From contig FWCC01000204.1 of the NCBI GenBank assembly GCA_900169235.1, positions 1 through 64,000 on the forward strand: a DNA stretch of 64,000 nt, read 5' to 3'. The stretch's first letter is position 1, and each line of letters starts with the position of its first letter. Made by a program: the position numbers and the translations under genes. The notes below the pieces were generated by a model. It saw only the letters and a list, made by a program, of their open reading frames with translations. It ran no database searches and had not been told where the DNA came from. Source of the stretch: Zarea fungicola (Eukaryota > Ascomycota > Sordariomycetes > Hypocreales > Cordycipitaceae). Positions 1-11,633 of the stretch are shown here, piece after piece.

Positions 1-723
1 CTTGTGATGTAGATGAAAGATGTCTGGCAGCGAATCTTCAGCCAGTCCAGAAGACATAGGGTAGCTACAGGTACGAATACGAGTCTAGGCCATCGCAGCC
101 TGACACCATCATACCATCATAACATCCATCAGCAAACCACGGCAAGAGAAGACGAATAAAATCTACAAAGAAATATATAAAATTCGCTGCATTAAATGTA
201 GTGATCTACGTATAATATCGCGTGAATTATCCCGGTGCCTGCATATGCCCGTCATAAATAACCTGCAGGTCGCGCGTCTTTGGTGGGCCAGTTGGTTGGG
301 TTGGCCAGCGCATCCCAACGGCCAGTGGCTGCCGCCCTGCATATCAAACAGAAAAACAACGCTGCAGCGCACCACGGTCTCAACCCAATCTTACTCCTGC
401 AGCAAGCTAAACCGCGACTCCCGTCTTCATCCCCCGCCGCTGTTGGTTGTCGTGTTGCTGCACCCTGGCCGTGTGCGACGCAATAAACGTGGCGTTGAGA
501 GTTTACAGGTAATCATTGCTGCATGTGCGCCAGAGCGCGCGTCATGGTTGCACGACCACAACAGCGCCCAATCAGGAGGCCAAGGGAGCCAATAAATCGT
601 TATTGTCATCGAGGCCCTCCTCAATACATTTAGTCGCGCTTGGATTGTCTCTGGCGCTGGCCTATACAAACTTTGAACAGCGTTTGGCTACAGTCACCAC
701 ATCACCACATCAACACTCATGGG
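1..723. other. Left-edge intergenic / upstream region
   Basis: No coding frame here has family resemblance or plausible splice structure. The last 200 bases form the upstream region of the gene that starts at 724. Short open frames around 245-670 look like chance frames: they overlap each other on both strands and show no consistent composition. Confidence 0.4.
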
Positions 724-3131
724 ATGGAGGAACAGACCAAGAAAGCCACTGGCTTCTTGCGCGGGCTCTTGCGACGAGGCAGCGTCGCGACCAAGGACAA
801 GGCAAGTAGTCTCAGCGAGAGCATTGGTCGGAACCAGTTCTGATATCTAGTCTTGTTCATTTTACAGGCCAAAGTGGAAGAGGTCAGGCCAAGAGCCACG
901 GAGCCCAGGCCGCGCAAGCCACGCCCAGAGACGTCGGCCATGGCGCAGCCACGCAGCCCTACTGCGCGCCTCCGTAGAAGAAGAGTCACTCGATTCACTG
1001 ATGAGGAGGGTACTGAAGTAGATGGCCAGCAGTCACCGCAGACGCCGCTCACAGAATGGCCCCCCAGCGGCATGTCCTCCCAACAAGAGCTCTCCCGTGA
1101 CCAGGCCATTACACTTATTACCCGCGGCGCTCCATCCTTTAAAGGCTACAAACGAGCTGTTCCGCATGTTTCCCACGAATTTTACGCCCTATATGCCGCC
1201 TCTTCTGGTAATCGGAATGACGATACCGACCGCGTCAACTTGCATGATGCCATGGTGCAGTTGATGACGTTTCGCATGGCTGGACCAGCCGAAATCACGT
1301 CGCCCTGGAGCACCCTGGAGCAACCGAGCTGTGCCTATCGCTTCGGCTCCCGGCCAGGCACCATCACCCTCAATCACTGGGCCGCCATGATTAGCCAGCT
1401 ACCTGATAAGATTGCCTTGCGTGATTCCGGTATTTCACCGCGAGCGCTGACCTTGGCGCAAGTCTTTGAGAGGCTGAGAGAGCTGCAAACAGAACGGGAG
1501 GACCCGGATGAGGGTGCGCTCTATCGTACGCTATACAAACGAATACTGCGTGACCCAGATCGCATACTCAGTCCGCACAAAAGCTTGGAGAAGCAAATCA
1601 CGGACCTGATTCTGGTGCTGTCGCGGCCAGACTGGATTGACTTTACAGATCCCAAGAACCAGGTTGTGACACGATTTATCTTTGATCCATTTCCAGAGGA
1701 CCACGACCAATATTTGCGTTTTTTTCATCAGCTACTCCTCAGCATCGAGCTCAACATGCGCATACACAACAAGCAGCACGGCGACTACGCCAAAGACAAA
1801 CTCTTGCAGCAAATACCCCCAACAATACGATGGAACCTGGCGTTGGCAAAACGATGGAGCGACTACGTCCGGGTAGACAGCTACGGGCCGACAGTAGATG
1901 ATGTGAAATTGCGGTTCAAGCTCAAGAAGCGACAAGTAAAGATGCTGAAAAAGTTTGCGACAACCCTCAAATGGCCAAACATTGGCGACACCCTCGACGC
2001 ACTACGAGAGACGGAGGAGGACCTTGCATCAGACGCCGTGAGCTCCGACGCGTACGCATTCTTCAGCGGCCTTGTCCTGCCAGGGCTCACGTTTCCATTC
2101 ATCATCATGAACACGCTCATCGACACGGACCCCGACGAAGCCACGGATGCATTGGCGCTCCTTTCGCACGTGCACCCAAGCTGCGGCTTCCAGTACCGCA
2201 ACAGCTATACCTACTGGACGACGTCTTGTATAGTGGGCAAGGTGCTCGCACCGACCTGCCAGGCGCTGGCGGGCTGGGTCGGGCCTGCCTGTCCCACGGC
2301 GGATCTGGGGCGGTCGCAGATTGCACGCATTCGCACCCGCCAGCCCAAGCAGGTGCTGCAGCGGGAAGACGTCGAGAGCATGGGCGAGAGGTCGGATCCT
2401 CTGGGGCCGCCCTCGGAGATTTATCCCGTCGAAGAATATGTCCTCGTGACGCCGGAGACAAACTTGGCGGCGCCCCTCGACGCGGCTCGGGTGGAGATGC
2501 TCACGCTGCGCGAAGTCGCCCTGCTCGAGACAACTGCTGCTGGACAGCAGCCAGGGCCGAAATTATTCGACGCCACCATTCAAGTTGCCGTCGATGGCGT
2601 GTCGTGGCCGCTTCGCCTGACGTACGATGTTTCGTTTGTGTGTGCCTGGCCGTGTTCCGATGGACCGCACCCGCTCTTTTTCGACTACATCTACAAGATG
2701 ATTCCCGTAGACGAGATTTTAAGCGTCAAAGACTGGGGGGGGCTGTACAAGTCGAAAGCAGGCAGCCTGCGCAGCGCAAGAGCTACGCCCCAGCCAATGG
2801 CGCATGGCGGCAAAGGCCCCGCTCATTACCCGGCCTCTGTTGGTGAAGGGCTCCAACAGCAAGATGAAGAGGAGGTGCTTGTTGTCGAGGCTTTTGGAGT
2901 GCCGGATCATGAGGTTTTAGTGAGAGCCTGGTGCGCGCATTGGGGACTGAGCGCCGTCGTCGCAGACGTGGGCAAGACATGGTAAGACTTTGGACCACGG
3001 CGTATGATGCCAAACAAGTCAGACTAACAGATGTAAATAGTATAGCTTGTGCCATTCGCGAGTGCTACGCTGCTGCGTTGACTGTGCTCATCCTGGTTGA
3101 CGACACAAGAAGACGCGACGACCGCCAATGA
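724..3131 (+). CDS. Conserved hypothetical protein, about 760 aa, three exons with a GC-AG first intron
   Basis: I read exons 724-801, 868-2981 and 3041-3131, giving 760 codons plus stop. The first intron starts with GCAAGT rather than GT, the usual sequence of the minor GC-AG donor class, and ends in TTTTACAG. The second intron has a GTAAGA donor and an ACTAAC branch point just before its acceptor. The N-terminal 100 residues are rich in Arg and Pro and look disordered; the rest looks like a globular soluble protein with no signal peptide or membrane span. I do not recognise the family and give no function. The start was chosen because this ATG opens the only frame that joins in phase to the long exon. 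Fairly sure it is a real gene, unsure of its role. Confidence 0.75.
802..867 (+). other. GC-AG intron (66 nt)
   Basis: The donor is AAG|GCAAGT and the acceptor is TTTTACAG. Splicing here joins the short first exon in phase to a long open frame of over 2 kb. GC-AG introns are a known minority class in fungi and typically show this extended donor consensus. Confidence 0.65.
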
Positions 3132-4110
3132 CCGCATTATGAGATACGAAGTTTACAGAGGCTCTGGTGACTGAGAATCCTCACTGATTGCATCATGAAT
3201 ATATGATTTCTTTTTTTATTCATCGTTTGACGGCGGATAACGGCAGCCTGGGCGTTTTTTCGGATGGTCTGTCAGCACGGGAGTAGGCGAGAATCTGTGT
3301 GGCGTTTTCGATCCTGGGAGCATATGCCCATTCCGGCAATGGTAGCAATAGAAACTGGTGGGCCGTTACTGGCACATGATTTTTTTTTAGATTTGCATCA
3401 CAATCGAAAGCCGTTGATTTATCCTGGTCATTTAACTCGAGTGTTAGCACGCGTGAACTGAACTGGAGATGATATGGGGATTTGAGGCAAAAGTTTGGTT
3501 GTTCAGGCGAGAAGTTGTAATCAAGCATTTCAAAATTGTTCCCCGAGATTTATTTCGGGGTGCAATGTTTGAGATTCATAAGCCGCGGTATTTCATAGAA
3601 ATAACGCTCATCAAGTAAAGTTTCGAGAATGGAATTGTCTGCGGAAGCCTACTTACCAGTCTGCTGCTTCCAGTCTGGCTAGATGGCCAGTGCTGTTGGA
3701 TTGCTAGCCCCAGCATTCACTTGAGCAAATTTGGGAACGGAGATGAATATATAAGAGGCAATTAAATATGAAAGATGAGTCAAAGAAGAAAAATACATGC
3801 AGGGCTAAATGTTCGGCTGCCAAGGTTGAGAGCCTGCTCATGGGATGACTCAGTCGGGGAGCGCAGCCTGATTGAAGCCGAGCGAGGGCAGAAAGTATTG
3901 TATTGAGCGCGGATAGACAGAAAATCACAGAACCCAATGTGGCACATGCATAATTACAAACATGGTTACTATCATTTTTCTCCATATTTACTGTACTATT
4001 TTGCCAGCCTGTGCTGCCATCCTGGCTGATTTGGGTCGTCTTTGCTAGTGACAAATTGTATCGCGGAGAAACGTTCCGTTGCCATCGCCTTTTGAATTGC
4101 AAAGCACTCT
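3132..4110. other. Intergenic region between convergent genes
   Basis: This holds the 3' flanks of the upstream conserved gene and of the aldo/keto reductase, which converge here. It is AT-rich with T-runs near 3210 and 3380. I see no coding or RNA feature. Confidence 0.4.
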
Positions 4111-5255
4111 TTACAGGGGAACCGAATCCCGAAATACCGTTCCCGTCGAGCTGGAGATCTATGGTTAGCTTTTTTTTTTCTTGCGGGGAGATATGATTTT
4201 AAGACTTACGCCCAGGGATATCGGTCACCAGGCAGCTCAGTGGCCTCAGCATGTCGGCGCAGCTCTGCCACCTCGCCATCACTGAGCTTAATATCCATTG
4301 ACTTGACATTCTCTTCCAAGTATTTAATCGTGGTCGTTCCGGGAATCGAAATCATGTCGTCGCCCTGTGCCGCGATCCACGCCAGGCAAATCTGCGTCGG
4401 CGTCGCATCATGCCTCTCTGCAATCTCGCGAATCCGCTCCACCAGTGCGAGCACCTTGGGAAAGTTTTCCTTGGAGTACTTTGGGATGCCGGCCACAAAG
4501 TGGTCTTTGGGAATATCGTCGTGCGACTTGAACGTGCCGGTGAGGAGGCCGCGCCCGACGGGGCTATAGGGAACAATGCCGATGCCCAGCTCGCGACACG
4601 TCTTGAGAATGTCCGTCTCGGGCGACTCAATGTCGAGGAAGAGCAGGCTGTATTCGACCTGGTATGCGGTAATCGGGTGGACGGCGTGCGCTCGACGAAG
4701 CGTGGCAGCAGAGCACTCGGACAAACCGAGGTAGCGAATCTTGCCCTCACTTGTTAAAAAGAAAAAAAGTTAGTCGGAAACAAATAAAACACCAGCTATA
4801 GATTGCAAAACTAACGCCTTTAGCTCGGCCATGGCCTTGATGGTATGTTCAACGGGGGTCTTGTCATCGATACGGTGGCAGTAGTACAGATCAATAGTGT
4901 CGACGCCCAGTGTCGCCAGGCTCTTTGCGCAAGCCGCCTTGACATATTCTGGGCTGTTATCTATTGTGCGTCCCCCATTTTCGTTGAGTCGAATGGCGAA
5001 TTTGCTGGCGAGAAAGATGTCGTCGCGCTTGCCCGTTCGCTTGAACCATTCGCCGACACGAGCTTCGCTGCCGGCGTAGACGTCGGCCGTGTCCCAGAAT
5101 CGCTCCCCAATCTCGTGCGCACGGTCGAGAAAGGCAATGGCCGTCTCGACACTGGTGTCCTTTTGTTTATACCAACCGGCAAAGGACATGAGACCGAGGC
5201 CAACACCAGAGACCTGGGGACCATTGCGGCCGAGGGTACGGGTCGCCAAGGACAT
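4111..5255 (-). CDS. Aldo/keto reductase (fungal AKR, about 339 aa)
   Basis: Exons on the minus strand are 5255-4816, 4749-4210 and 4150-4111, giving 339 residues, the normal length for this family. It should catalyse NAD(P)H-dependent reduction of aldehydes or ketones in the cytosol; the substrate cannot be predicted. The AKR catalytic tetrad is visible: Asp55 in WDTADVY, Tyr60, Lys85 in ASKF and His127 in YYCHRID. A TIM-barrel C-terminal signature follows ([11 protein letters not shown], then SIPGTT). The start was set at [10 protein letters not shown], where family similarity begins; an upstream in-frame ATG would add an unlikely leader. The last exon is only 40 nt; it replaces an in-frame stop at the second donor and supplies the usual ending (FRDSVPL). 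A TATATAAAG box lies about 120 nt upstream. Confidence 0.88.
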
Positions 5256-6534
5256 TTTGAATAAGTACTTGTTGAGCTGGCGAATTGGGATTCTGTTTCC
5301 TGCGAATAATTTCACAATGCAAAAGTCGGGATGCTTCTCATTCAACAATTGATTCTATGCAGCAGAGTGCAGCTTTATATAAGGAACAGCCACACTCCCA
5401 ACCATGATATAACACCACCAGAGCGGAGAATGCGGCATTACCCAATTTATTGTTTGCATCTGTGATGTCACAAATGGCGGATTTTGTAATCAAAGCGCCA
5501 CTTCCAATAACGCCGAAAGAGCTCAGAAGGTTTAGACAATACTTGCAGGGTATTATGCCATGATGCATCCCACATCGCCGACACAGCTGAGCCGAGGCTC
5601 CACTACAACCAGACGAACTAGAGTTAGTTTGGATCGCTCACGAGGAGTGTGTAGCGCCAAAGATTGAATCGCAGGGAGAATCGAGAATCCATGGACTTTT
5701 GCCCCTTAACACCGATTGGCACCCACGGACGAAGCTCAGTAAAGGCGCCAGTGGCGAATAGAAACATGTCCTGGCTTTCAAAACGGGGAGAAGGGCGGGG
5801 TAGAATAGCAGTGTGGTGTTGAAGTTGCGTTATGTTAGTTGCTGCGTTTATTTCCTTTGCGGAGTTTGATGGATATGGGACAAATGGCCAGCTAGCAATG
5901 CTTCTTTTTGATGTACATTCGGCTCCGACAAAGATTTATTCTTCTTGGTAGGTTGACCTCATCTGCGTGGCACCTGAACTTGGGCAACCAGGAAGCCCAT
6001 TGAGATAACGTTGATGGACTCATCACCAATGACTGAATAGAGTGAAGTGTCCCTGCGAACGCTGACTTTGCGGGAAAATGTGGATATATAAAACGTAGAT
6101 GACGTTGAGATAGTATCACCGCCTTTCCCATGCCAAGAATACCGCAATCGCAATCCCACAACCAAGGCATTAAAGCTGCTTAACTCCGGCCACTCAGGTG
6201 AGTCACAGTGTAAGCTCGTTGTTTGCCTGCCGGCCAGTCACTTCCCGGTATTTTTGTCGGTACTCAATAAAAACACGTAGAAAAATAGAGAAGCCTGGTT
6301 GAACTTGAAACAGTCTCAAATTATCGGTACCTTACGATGACACCAGATCTCACCTATTTTCTGACTGGCCCCAGCCACCCACCACGTGGGGACAGTCTAA
6401 CGATGCCGAGGATTTCGATCCAGAACAGCCACAGACATCGGGCTCATCACCAGCCTCTGCCACAGCTTCTTCCCTGACCCTCCCATCCTTGTCCAACGTA
6501 AAGAAACTCGCATTAAATTAAACGTAAAATCACC
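5256..6534. other. Divergent intergenic region
   Basis: About 1.3 kb lies between the divergently transcribed aldo/keto reductase and the gene at 6535. It should carry both promoters. No coding, RNA or repeat feature stands out apart from the TATA box at 5373-5381. Confidence 0.4.
5373..5381 (-). promoter_or_regulatory. TATA box of the aldo/keto reductase gene
   Basis: TATATAAAG on the minus strand lies about 120 nt upstream of the reductase ATG at 5255, a plausible core promoter position. Confidence 0.45.
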
Positions 6535-7718
6535 ATGTCCGAGACGGGACCTAAAAAGGAAAAGGACGGCTTTGACGTGACCGCATTCTTGTACGTTTTT
6601 GTCCGCCCGCGCTGCGCAGACCGCCTCGGAGGCCTCGCGCGCGCGAATTGGACCCTGATCAAGAAGACTGACGATTGTCGCGACAACGCAAAAATAGGCA
6701 AAAGAATCTCAACAAGGGAGAGCTGGCCCTCAAGCATGCCGTCGGTCTAGGCGCGCAGCCCAATGTGGTCCCTGAAGGAGACCCAGTTCACGATGGCGAG
6801 GCGCGCAATGTCGAGGTCGGTTGGCATCCTGTCGGCGGCCTCGCGGGCAAGTGGTTTGCCGACCGGACCGGCCTTGGCAAGATGATTACAGAAAAGATTA
6901 ACAAGTATCCTGATCCGACGCAGCATTGGGCGGTTCTTGTGGGAGACTATGTCCACCAGCTTTGGATGGTGAGTGTGCCGCAAGACATGGCATCACTAGC
7001 ACCACTGGCCCGCTGCTAAACATGATTCTTTGTCGCAGGATGAGAATTTCCACATCATCTACACAAATGAAAAAGTCAACCGCGAAGAATGGAAAACGTT
7101 TACCGTTGGCCAGACACGCTTCAACGACGATGCGCTCCGACGTACTGGTGAGCCGACACATCCCTGCACTCCATCATGAAATGGGATCTTTTTTTTTTCT
7201 CGCTGACAAGAGTAGGCGAGACCGTCATTGCCACGATTCGTGAAAAGACGCCAGTGTACAATCTCATTACCAACAACTGCCAGACCTATGCGCTGCAGCT
7301 TCTCGACGCCATCAAGGTCGGCGCGCAAAAGGAGTTTGGCACCACGCTCGCCGTCTACGAGCGCATCTTTGGCCCCGGCAAGGTTGCCGATCTCTTTGGC
7401 AAGGAGGGCCACCCGTCGGCGGACGGTGGTGCAGCTCCCGCCGCAAGCGAAGGCGAGGAGAATACCGTCGGCCTGGCACAGCAGCTCATGAACGACCACA
7501 CCGCGCAGCTGGATGCGCATGAGCAGATGAACAAGAAGAGCGGGGAGCTCACGCCGCCCCGGGAAGGCGATGGGCAGAGCCGAGAGCTGGATGGGGGCAG
7601 CGGCAATGAGAGCGATGGTGGCGGCGGCGGAGATAAGAAGGGGAAACGCACTGCCGAGGTGAAGAACCAAATTAAGAATATCTTTAATCGGTTCTCGCGT
7701 AGTAAATCGTCAACATAG
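6535..7718 (+). CDS. Putative papain-like-fold protein, about 312 aa, four exons
   Basis: Exons are 6535-6590, 6698-6968, 7039-7147 and 7216-7718, all joining in phase (312 residues). The central part, residues about 60-180, contains a His in QHWAVLVGD (His95) and a Cys in ITNNCQTYAL (Cys167). This His-then-Cys layout recalls permuted papain-fold families such as NlpC/P60-like or PPPDE proteins, in which those residues are catalytic; that is an inference, and the family is not firmly identified. The C-terminal 90 residues are rich in Gly, Glu and Lys and look disordered, ending in a basic tail. No signal peptide or membrane segment is present, so it is probably cytosolic or nuclear. Confidence 0.75.
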
Positions 7719-7746
7719 GCTATGTACTAGCTATGTACTAGCTATG
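7718..7746. repeat. Short 11-bp tandem repeat after the stop codon
   Basis: The unit GCTATGTACTA repeats about two and a half times immediately after the stop codon of the preceding gene. It probably lies in its 3' UTR. Confidence 0.6.
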
Positions 7747-7949
7747 AAATTTACTTTTGCTGATGACGAGGATGAATTGATACCATTTCAAATTCAAGAA
7801 TCCTTTCTTTTGCTCTTTTTTTTTTCTTTTTTTTTTAAAAAGAAAAGATTTTCATAAAACATGGTTTGTTGCAATCTAGAATACATGCCACCGTTACATC
7901 GTTACAAACATCTCAAGACAAAACAGCAGCCATCATGGCATACATCTGT

Positions 7950-9667
7950 TCAGACTCCCTTTGGCTCAAACAGGGCCACAGGGACGCCTTTGCCAGGGCA
8001 GCCGACCAGCTCCGCCTTCAGAAACTGCGCATCCCAATCGCCGCGGTACTCGAGGCGCTCGTATTTCTGCAAAATGCGCACCATGGTAAAGGCCATGGAC
8101 GTCATGGCAAAGTTTTGTCCAATGCAGATGCGCGGGCCGCCGTTGAATGGCACAAACTGCCACGGCTTCGGCGTCCAGTGCTCCCACCGGTCTGGGCTGA
8201 AAATGGCAGGATGCGCAAAGGTTTCCGACACTGGCGGATACAAGTCTGCACGACGCTGCATTGCCAGGGTACTGTACACACAGACGTCGCCCTTGAAGAC
8301 GGCAATGTCGGGCTCGCCGGCAGGTGTTGGCAGAAACGAATCCTCCACTAGCAAACCGAATTAATTTTTTTTTCTTCTTCTTTTTTCGTTCAAATTAAAG
8401 ACTTACAGCAGCTTCGTAGGTTGAATGGCACGGACGGGTACAGTCGCAACGTCTCATTTATCGTGTGCGTGAGATACGTCAGGTTCTTCAGGTCCTCGTA
8501 CGACGGTGTGCGTGTCGGCCCAACCTCATCTAGAATCTGGCCTCGCAGTTTGGCCCACACCTGGGGCTTGTTGGAGAGCTCGTACATGGCCCACGAGAGC
8601 GTCGCCGCCGTGGTATCGCGGCCTGCGATGAGGATGGCCGAGATTTGGTCGCGGATGACTTTTGGATCGCGCGAATGCAGCGCAATGTTGTGCAAAAAGG
8701 TAAACTCTTGGTCCGACTTGGACAGCTTCTCCAGATCATCCATGTTCATCCGCAGAGCAGAGTCAATGTACGGCTTGATAAAACTGTCAATGACCTTGAT
8801 GCCGTTGAAGTATTTGTCGCGTCCAGGTAGAAAATGGCGAAAGTTGCTATCCAATCATTATTAGATCTGCTGATGCGACGAGGATGGCCGACTGGTACTG
8901 TACAAGACTTACAACATAATGGTGCGAATGGTCTGGAATCGCTGGACCTCTGTAAATGCTTGGCTAAACTCAATCTTGGGGTTGTCCAGTGCGCCGACTG
9001 GCTGCCCGAGCAGAAAATCGGTAGACACGTCCAGGGTCATTCGATAAAATATGTCACTAATATCAACCGTCTGGCCTGAAGCAGGCAGAATGTCCAGCAT
9101 CTTTTCACAGTACTTGGAGAAAATGTCAATGTTGCGGAGGCGATCCTTTGTAAACATGGGCCGCAGGAGGGCTCGACTCTGTTGCCAAAGCTGGCCATCA
9201 GTGGTGAAGATGGAATCCCCGAGAAAAGGACTAGCAGACTCGTGCACGATGGTGCCTTTGCCAAAGTCGGTAAATTTCGTGGCGAGTATGGCCTTGATAT
9301 GCTCAGGATCGCGAGTGAGGATAGCACGACGTCCGAATACAGCGTGCTCGACCGTGTTGGAGCGGTGGCTCGGGTCGCTTCTGTCAATCATTCTATTGAA
9401 CTGCTCCAACATGCGATCGCGAGACTGCATGTAACCTGTTTCGGTAATGTAATACAGGGCTGAAGCATACTGTAAGTGATGCGCACCACGAAATCATCCG
9501 CCACAAAGGGGACGGAGCTTACAGATTAACGGATTTTGTGTCAGAATAGGCGCGAACACGCCTCCGCTTCGCCTGACGCGATAGCCAATGTATACGACCT
9601 GGTAAATCCATAGGCAAAGGAAAATGGCCGGGATCACCAAGAAGACCACAGGATTAATTAGAGCCAT
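7950..9667 (-). CDS. Cytochrome P450, CYP52-like (about 509 aa)
   Basis: Exons on the minus strand are 9667-9523, 9459-8913, 8846-8407 and 8347-7950, in phase, giving 509 residues. P450 hallmarks are all present: an N-terminal membrane anchor (VVFLVIPAIFLCLWIYQVVY), the I-helix AGRDTTAATLSW, the K-helix ETLR, and the haem loop FVPFNGGPRICIG with the ligand Cys near residue 452. Overall it resembles the CYP52/CYP539 group of microsomal fatty-acid and alkane hydroxylases, so terminal hydroxylation of a long-chain substrate at the ER is the likely reaction. That assignment is by resemblance of the AILATKFTDFGKG and FGRRAI regions and is less certain than the superfamily call. No reductase partner lies nearby. 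Confidence 0.9.
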
Positions 9668-10643
9668 CGGCGCAAGTGATGATGAAGTTAATAAATAGTT
9701 GAGGTTTTTCTGGATGCGGTGTCATAGCCCAAGTATCAATGCATTTTCATGCCAGGACGATGAGCATTAGAGGTGCTCCGGCCTGTTTTGTAGCCTCCCC
9801 CATGGCCATCAATATCGTAAGCTTTAGCTGTTTAGACGATCTGATTCGCTTTGCCAAGCCGAACAGCACACGTTGGATGCACCCATAATCCATACAGTGT
9901 GTGTGTCGGCAGAACGGAGCGGAGCAACCAGAGGAACGCGGGAAGTCCGCTCGCCAAACCTCTAGCCAGGTTTCTTCACCCCGCACCGAAATTTAGCAGT
10001 GGCTAACCTAGTTCATTAGCTAGAGCTTAGTTGGTTGACCATTGCCTCCTCTGGTAAATGGCTTTCCATCACGTGTATTTTACGTGTACAGTAATGACAT
10101 TCAGCAGTATACTCCAGGTGGTCTGATGTCGGATCGTATATAGCCGAGTCGGGAAACGGTTCGTTTTGGCTGTCCGCTCGCTGCCTAGAGATCATTGCTC
10201 TGGGTCAATATAGCCGAGCGCAGGGCCAAGTTGCCTTCATCATGCGTGGTCATCGTTGCCGCTTACATTGGCAATGCTAAGCATTTCCATGTGCGTCGCC
10301 TCAGCTTTAAATCTTGTCTGGTGGTTATTGAAAAATTAAAAAAGAATTAGAAATTCATTGAAAATCCATTGAAAATTCAATGATTACTTTCGGACAGGTG
10401 CTGAAGTTGCATCATGACTGCCCAAATCTACGCCCAAAATATTGTCCCGCTTTACAATGACGGTTTTCTCATTCTACAAGCTTCGGTTTTCGTTCTGGCC
10501 GCTTTTATTTGAGACAAGTAATTGAGATGAACAGGAATTCAACTAAACTGTACCTGTCAAAGCTGCGACTCTTTACCTACGACGCGCCGCTTCCGGGCTG
10601 CAAGCCGGGGTGAGGCTGAATCACAAATCGCCCCAATATGCAT
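9668..10643. other. Intergenic region
   Basis: It contains the P450 upstream region and the 3' flank of the hydrolase gene. A short imperfect repeat of AAATTCATTGAAAATCCATTGAAAATTCAATG type occurs at about 10350-10380. No coding feature is supported. Confidence 0.35.
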
Positions 10644-11633
10644 TCAAGACTGTAAAAAGTCCTCCACCACCTTCATGACAGCTTCAGTCTCCTCCAAGTG
10701 TATCACGTGGGAGCTTAGTCCAAACCTCACCCACTTGACCTTGGCCGAAGGCACCGTCAAGAAAGGCGTCATGACTTCATCTTGCGCCTCATCAAAGAGA
10801 CCATTCATGAGCAAAATGCCTCCTGGAACTGTTTCCGGCGTCAGGTTCGGAAGTATGTCAATAATATTCCACGTCCTAATAGATCCAGTAATGAACATTT
10901 CATTAGGACCGTTCATCGTCAGGTAGACGGTATTGTCGTCCACCATGGCCGCAAAAGTATCCGTGAGCTCCTTTGGCCACTCAGCCAGGCGGCACAAATG
11001 GCGCCTGTTAAATTCCATGACGGCGGCCTCGTACTCGGGCGCATCGACCTTGTCCTCCTTTTCGTACTTTTCAAGCACATCCAGCGTCTCCTTGGGCAGA
11101 GTCTTGCGCAGCTTGCCGATGCTCTGAACCCAGAGCTCCATCGACGCGGGCGCGTCGGAGAGGATGAGTTTCCGCAGACCAGCCGGCTTGTCCGTGGCCG
11201 CCCACTGGGCCGCCAGCATCCCGCCCCAGCTGCCCCCGCCAATGTCAAAGGTCTTGATGCCCAAGGAGCGGACAATATTGGCGAGCTCGGCCATGTACAG
11301 CTCGGGGGTGAAAAATTCCACGTCGCCCACGCGGTCGCGAAAATGCGTGCTCTGGCCACAACCAACCGCATCGTACATGATGACGGGCACGCCCAAGTCG
11401 GCGTGGACGAGGGCATAGGTGAGCATGATTTCGTGCGTTGCGCCTGGTCCGCCGCTCAACACAAGCAGCGGGATCTTGTCGCCGTCGAGGCTACCCCAGA
11501 GCTTGTAAAATGTCTCTGCCCGGATGCCATTGCCGGGCATGGTAAATGGCAGCCGACCTGTTGTAGTGGGCTCAGGATACGGCCGCTCCTGGCCCGGAGG
11601 CTTTGGGTACTGTGCTGAGTCTGGGAATGTCAT
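10644..11633 (-). CDS. Proline iminopeptidase-like alpha/beta hydrolase (family S33, 329 aa)
   Basis: An intronless 329-residue protein with the features of S33 peptidases and related amino-acid amidases, which remove N-terminal residues (often proline) or hydrolyse amino-acid amides. The oxyanion-hole motif SGGPG is at residues 60-64, the nucleophile elbow GGGSWGG places Ser135, an Asp sits in NGLFDEA (about 281), and the His is in SSHVIHLEE (about 309). There is no signal peptide, so it is probably cytosolic. Family length is about 300-330, so it is intact. In several fungi such enzymes accompany small-peptide metabolite pathways, but nothing nearby requires that reading here. Confidence 0.88.
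   Translation of the reverse strand: MTFPDSAQYPKPPGQERPYPEPTTTGRLPFTMPGNGIRAETFYKLWGSLDGDKIPLLVLSGGPGATHEIMLTYALVHADLGVPVIMYDAVGCGQSTHFRDRVGDVEFFTPELYMAELANIVRSLGIKTFDIGGGSWGGMLAAQWAATDKPAGLRKLILSDAPASMELWVQSIGKLRKTLPKETLDVLEKYEKEDKVDAPEYEAAVMEFNRRHLCRLAEWPKELTDTFAAMVDDNTVYLTMNGPNEMFITGSIRTWNIIDILPNLTPETVPGGILLMNGLFDEAQDEVMTPFLTVPSAKVKWVRFGLSSHVIHLEETEAVMKVVEDFLQS

Noticed and set aside
7059..7670. Long minus-strand frame (about 203 codons) antisense to the papain-like-fold candidate
   Set aside because: It runs fully antisense to well-supported exons, has no family resemblance and ignores the splice signals; a shadow frame.
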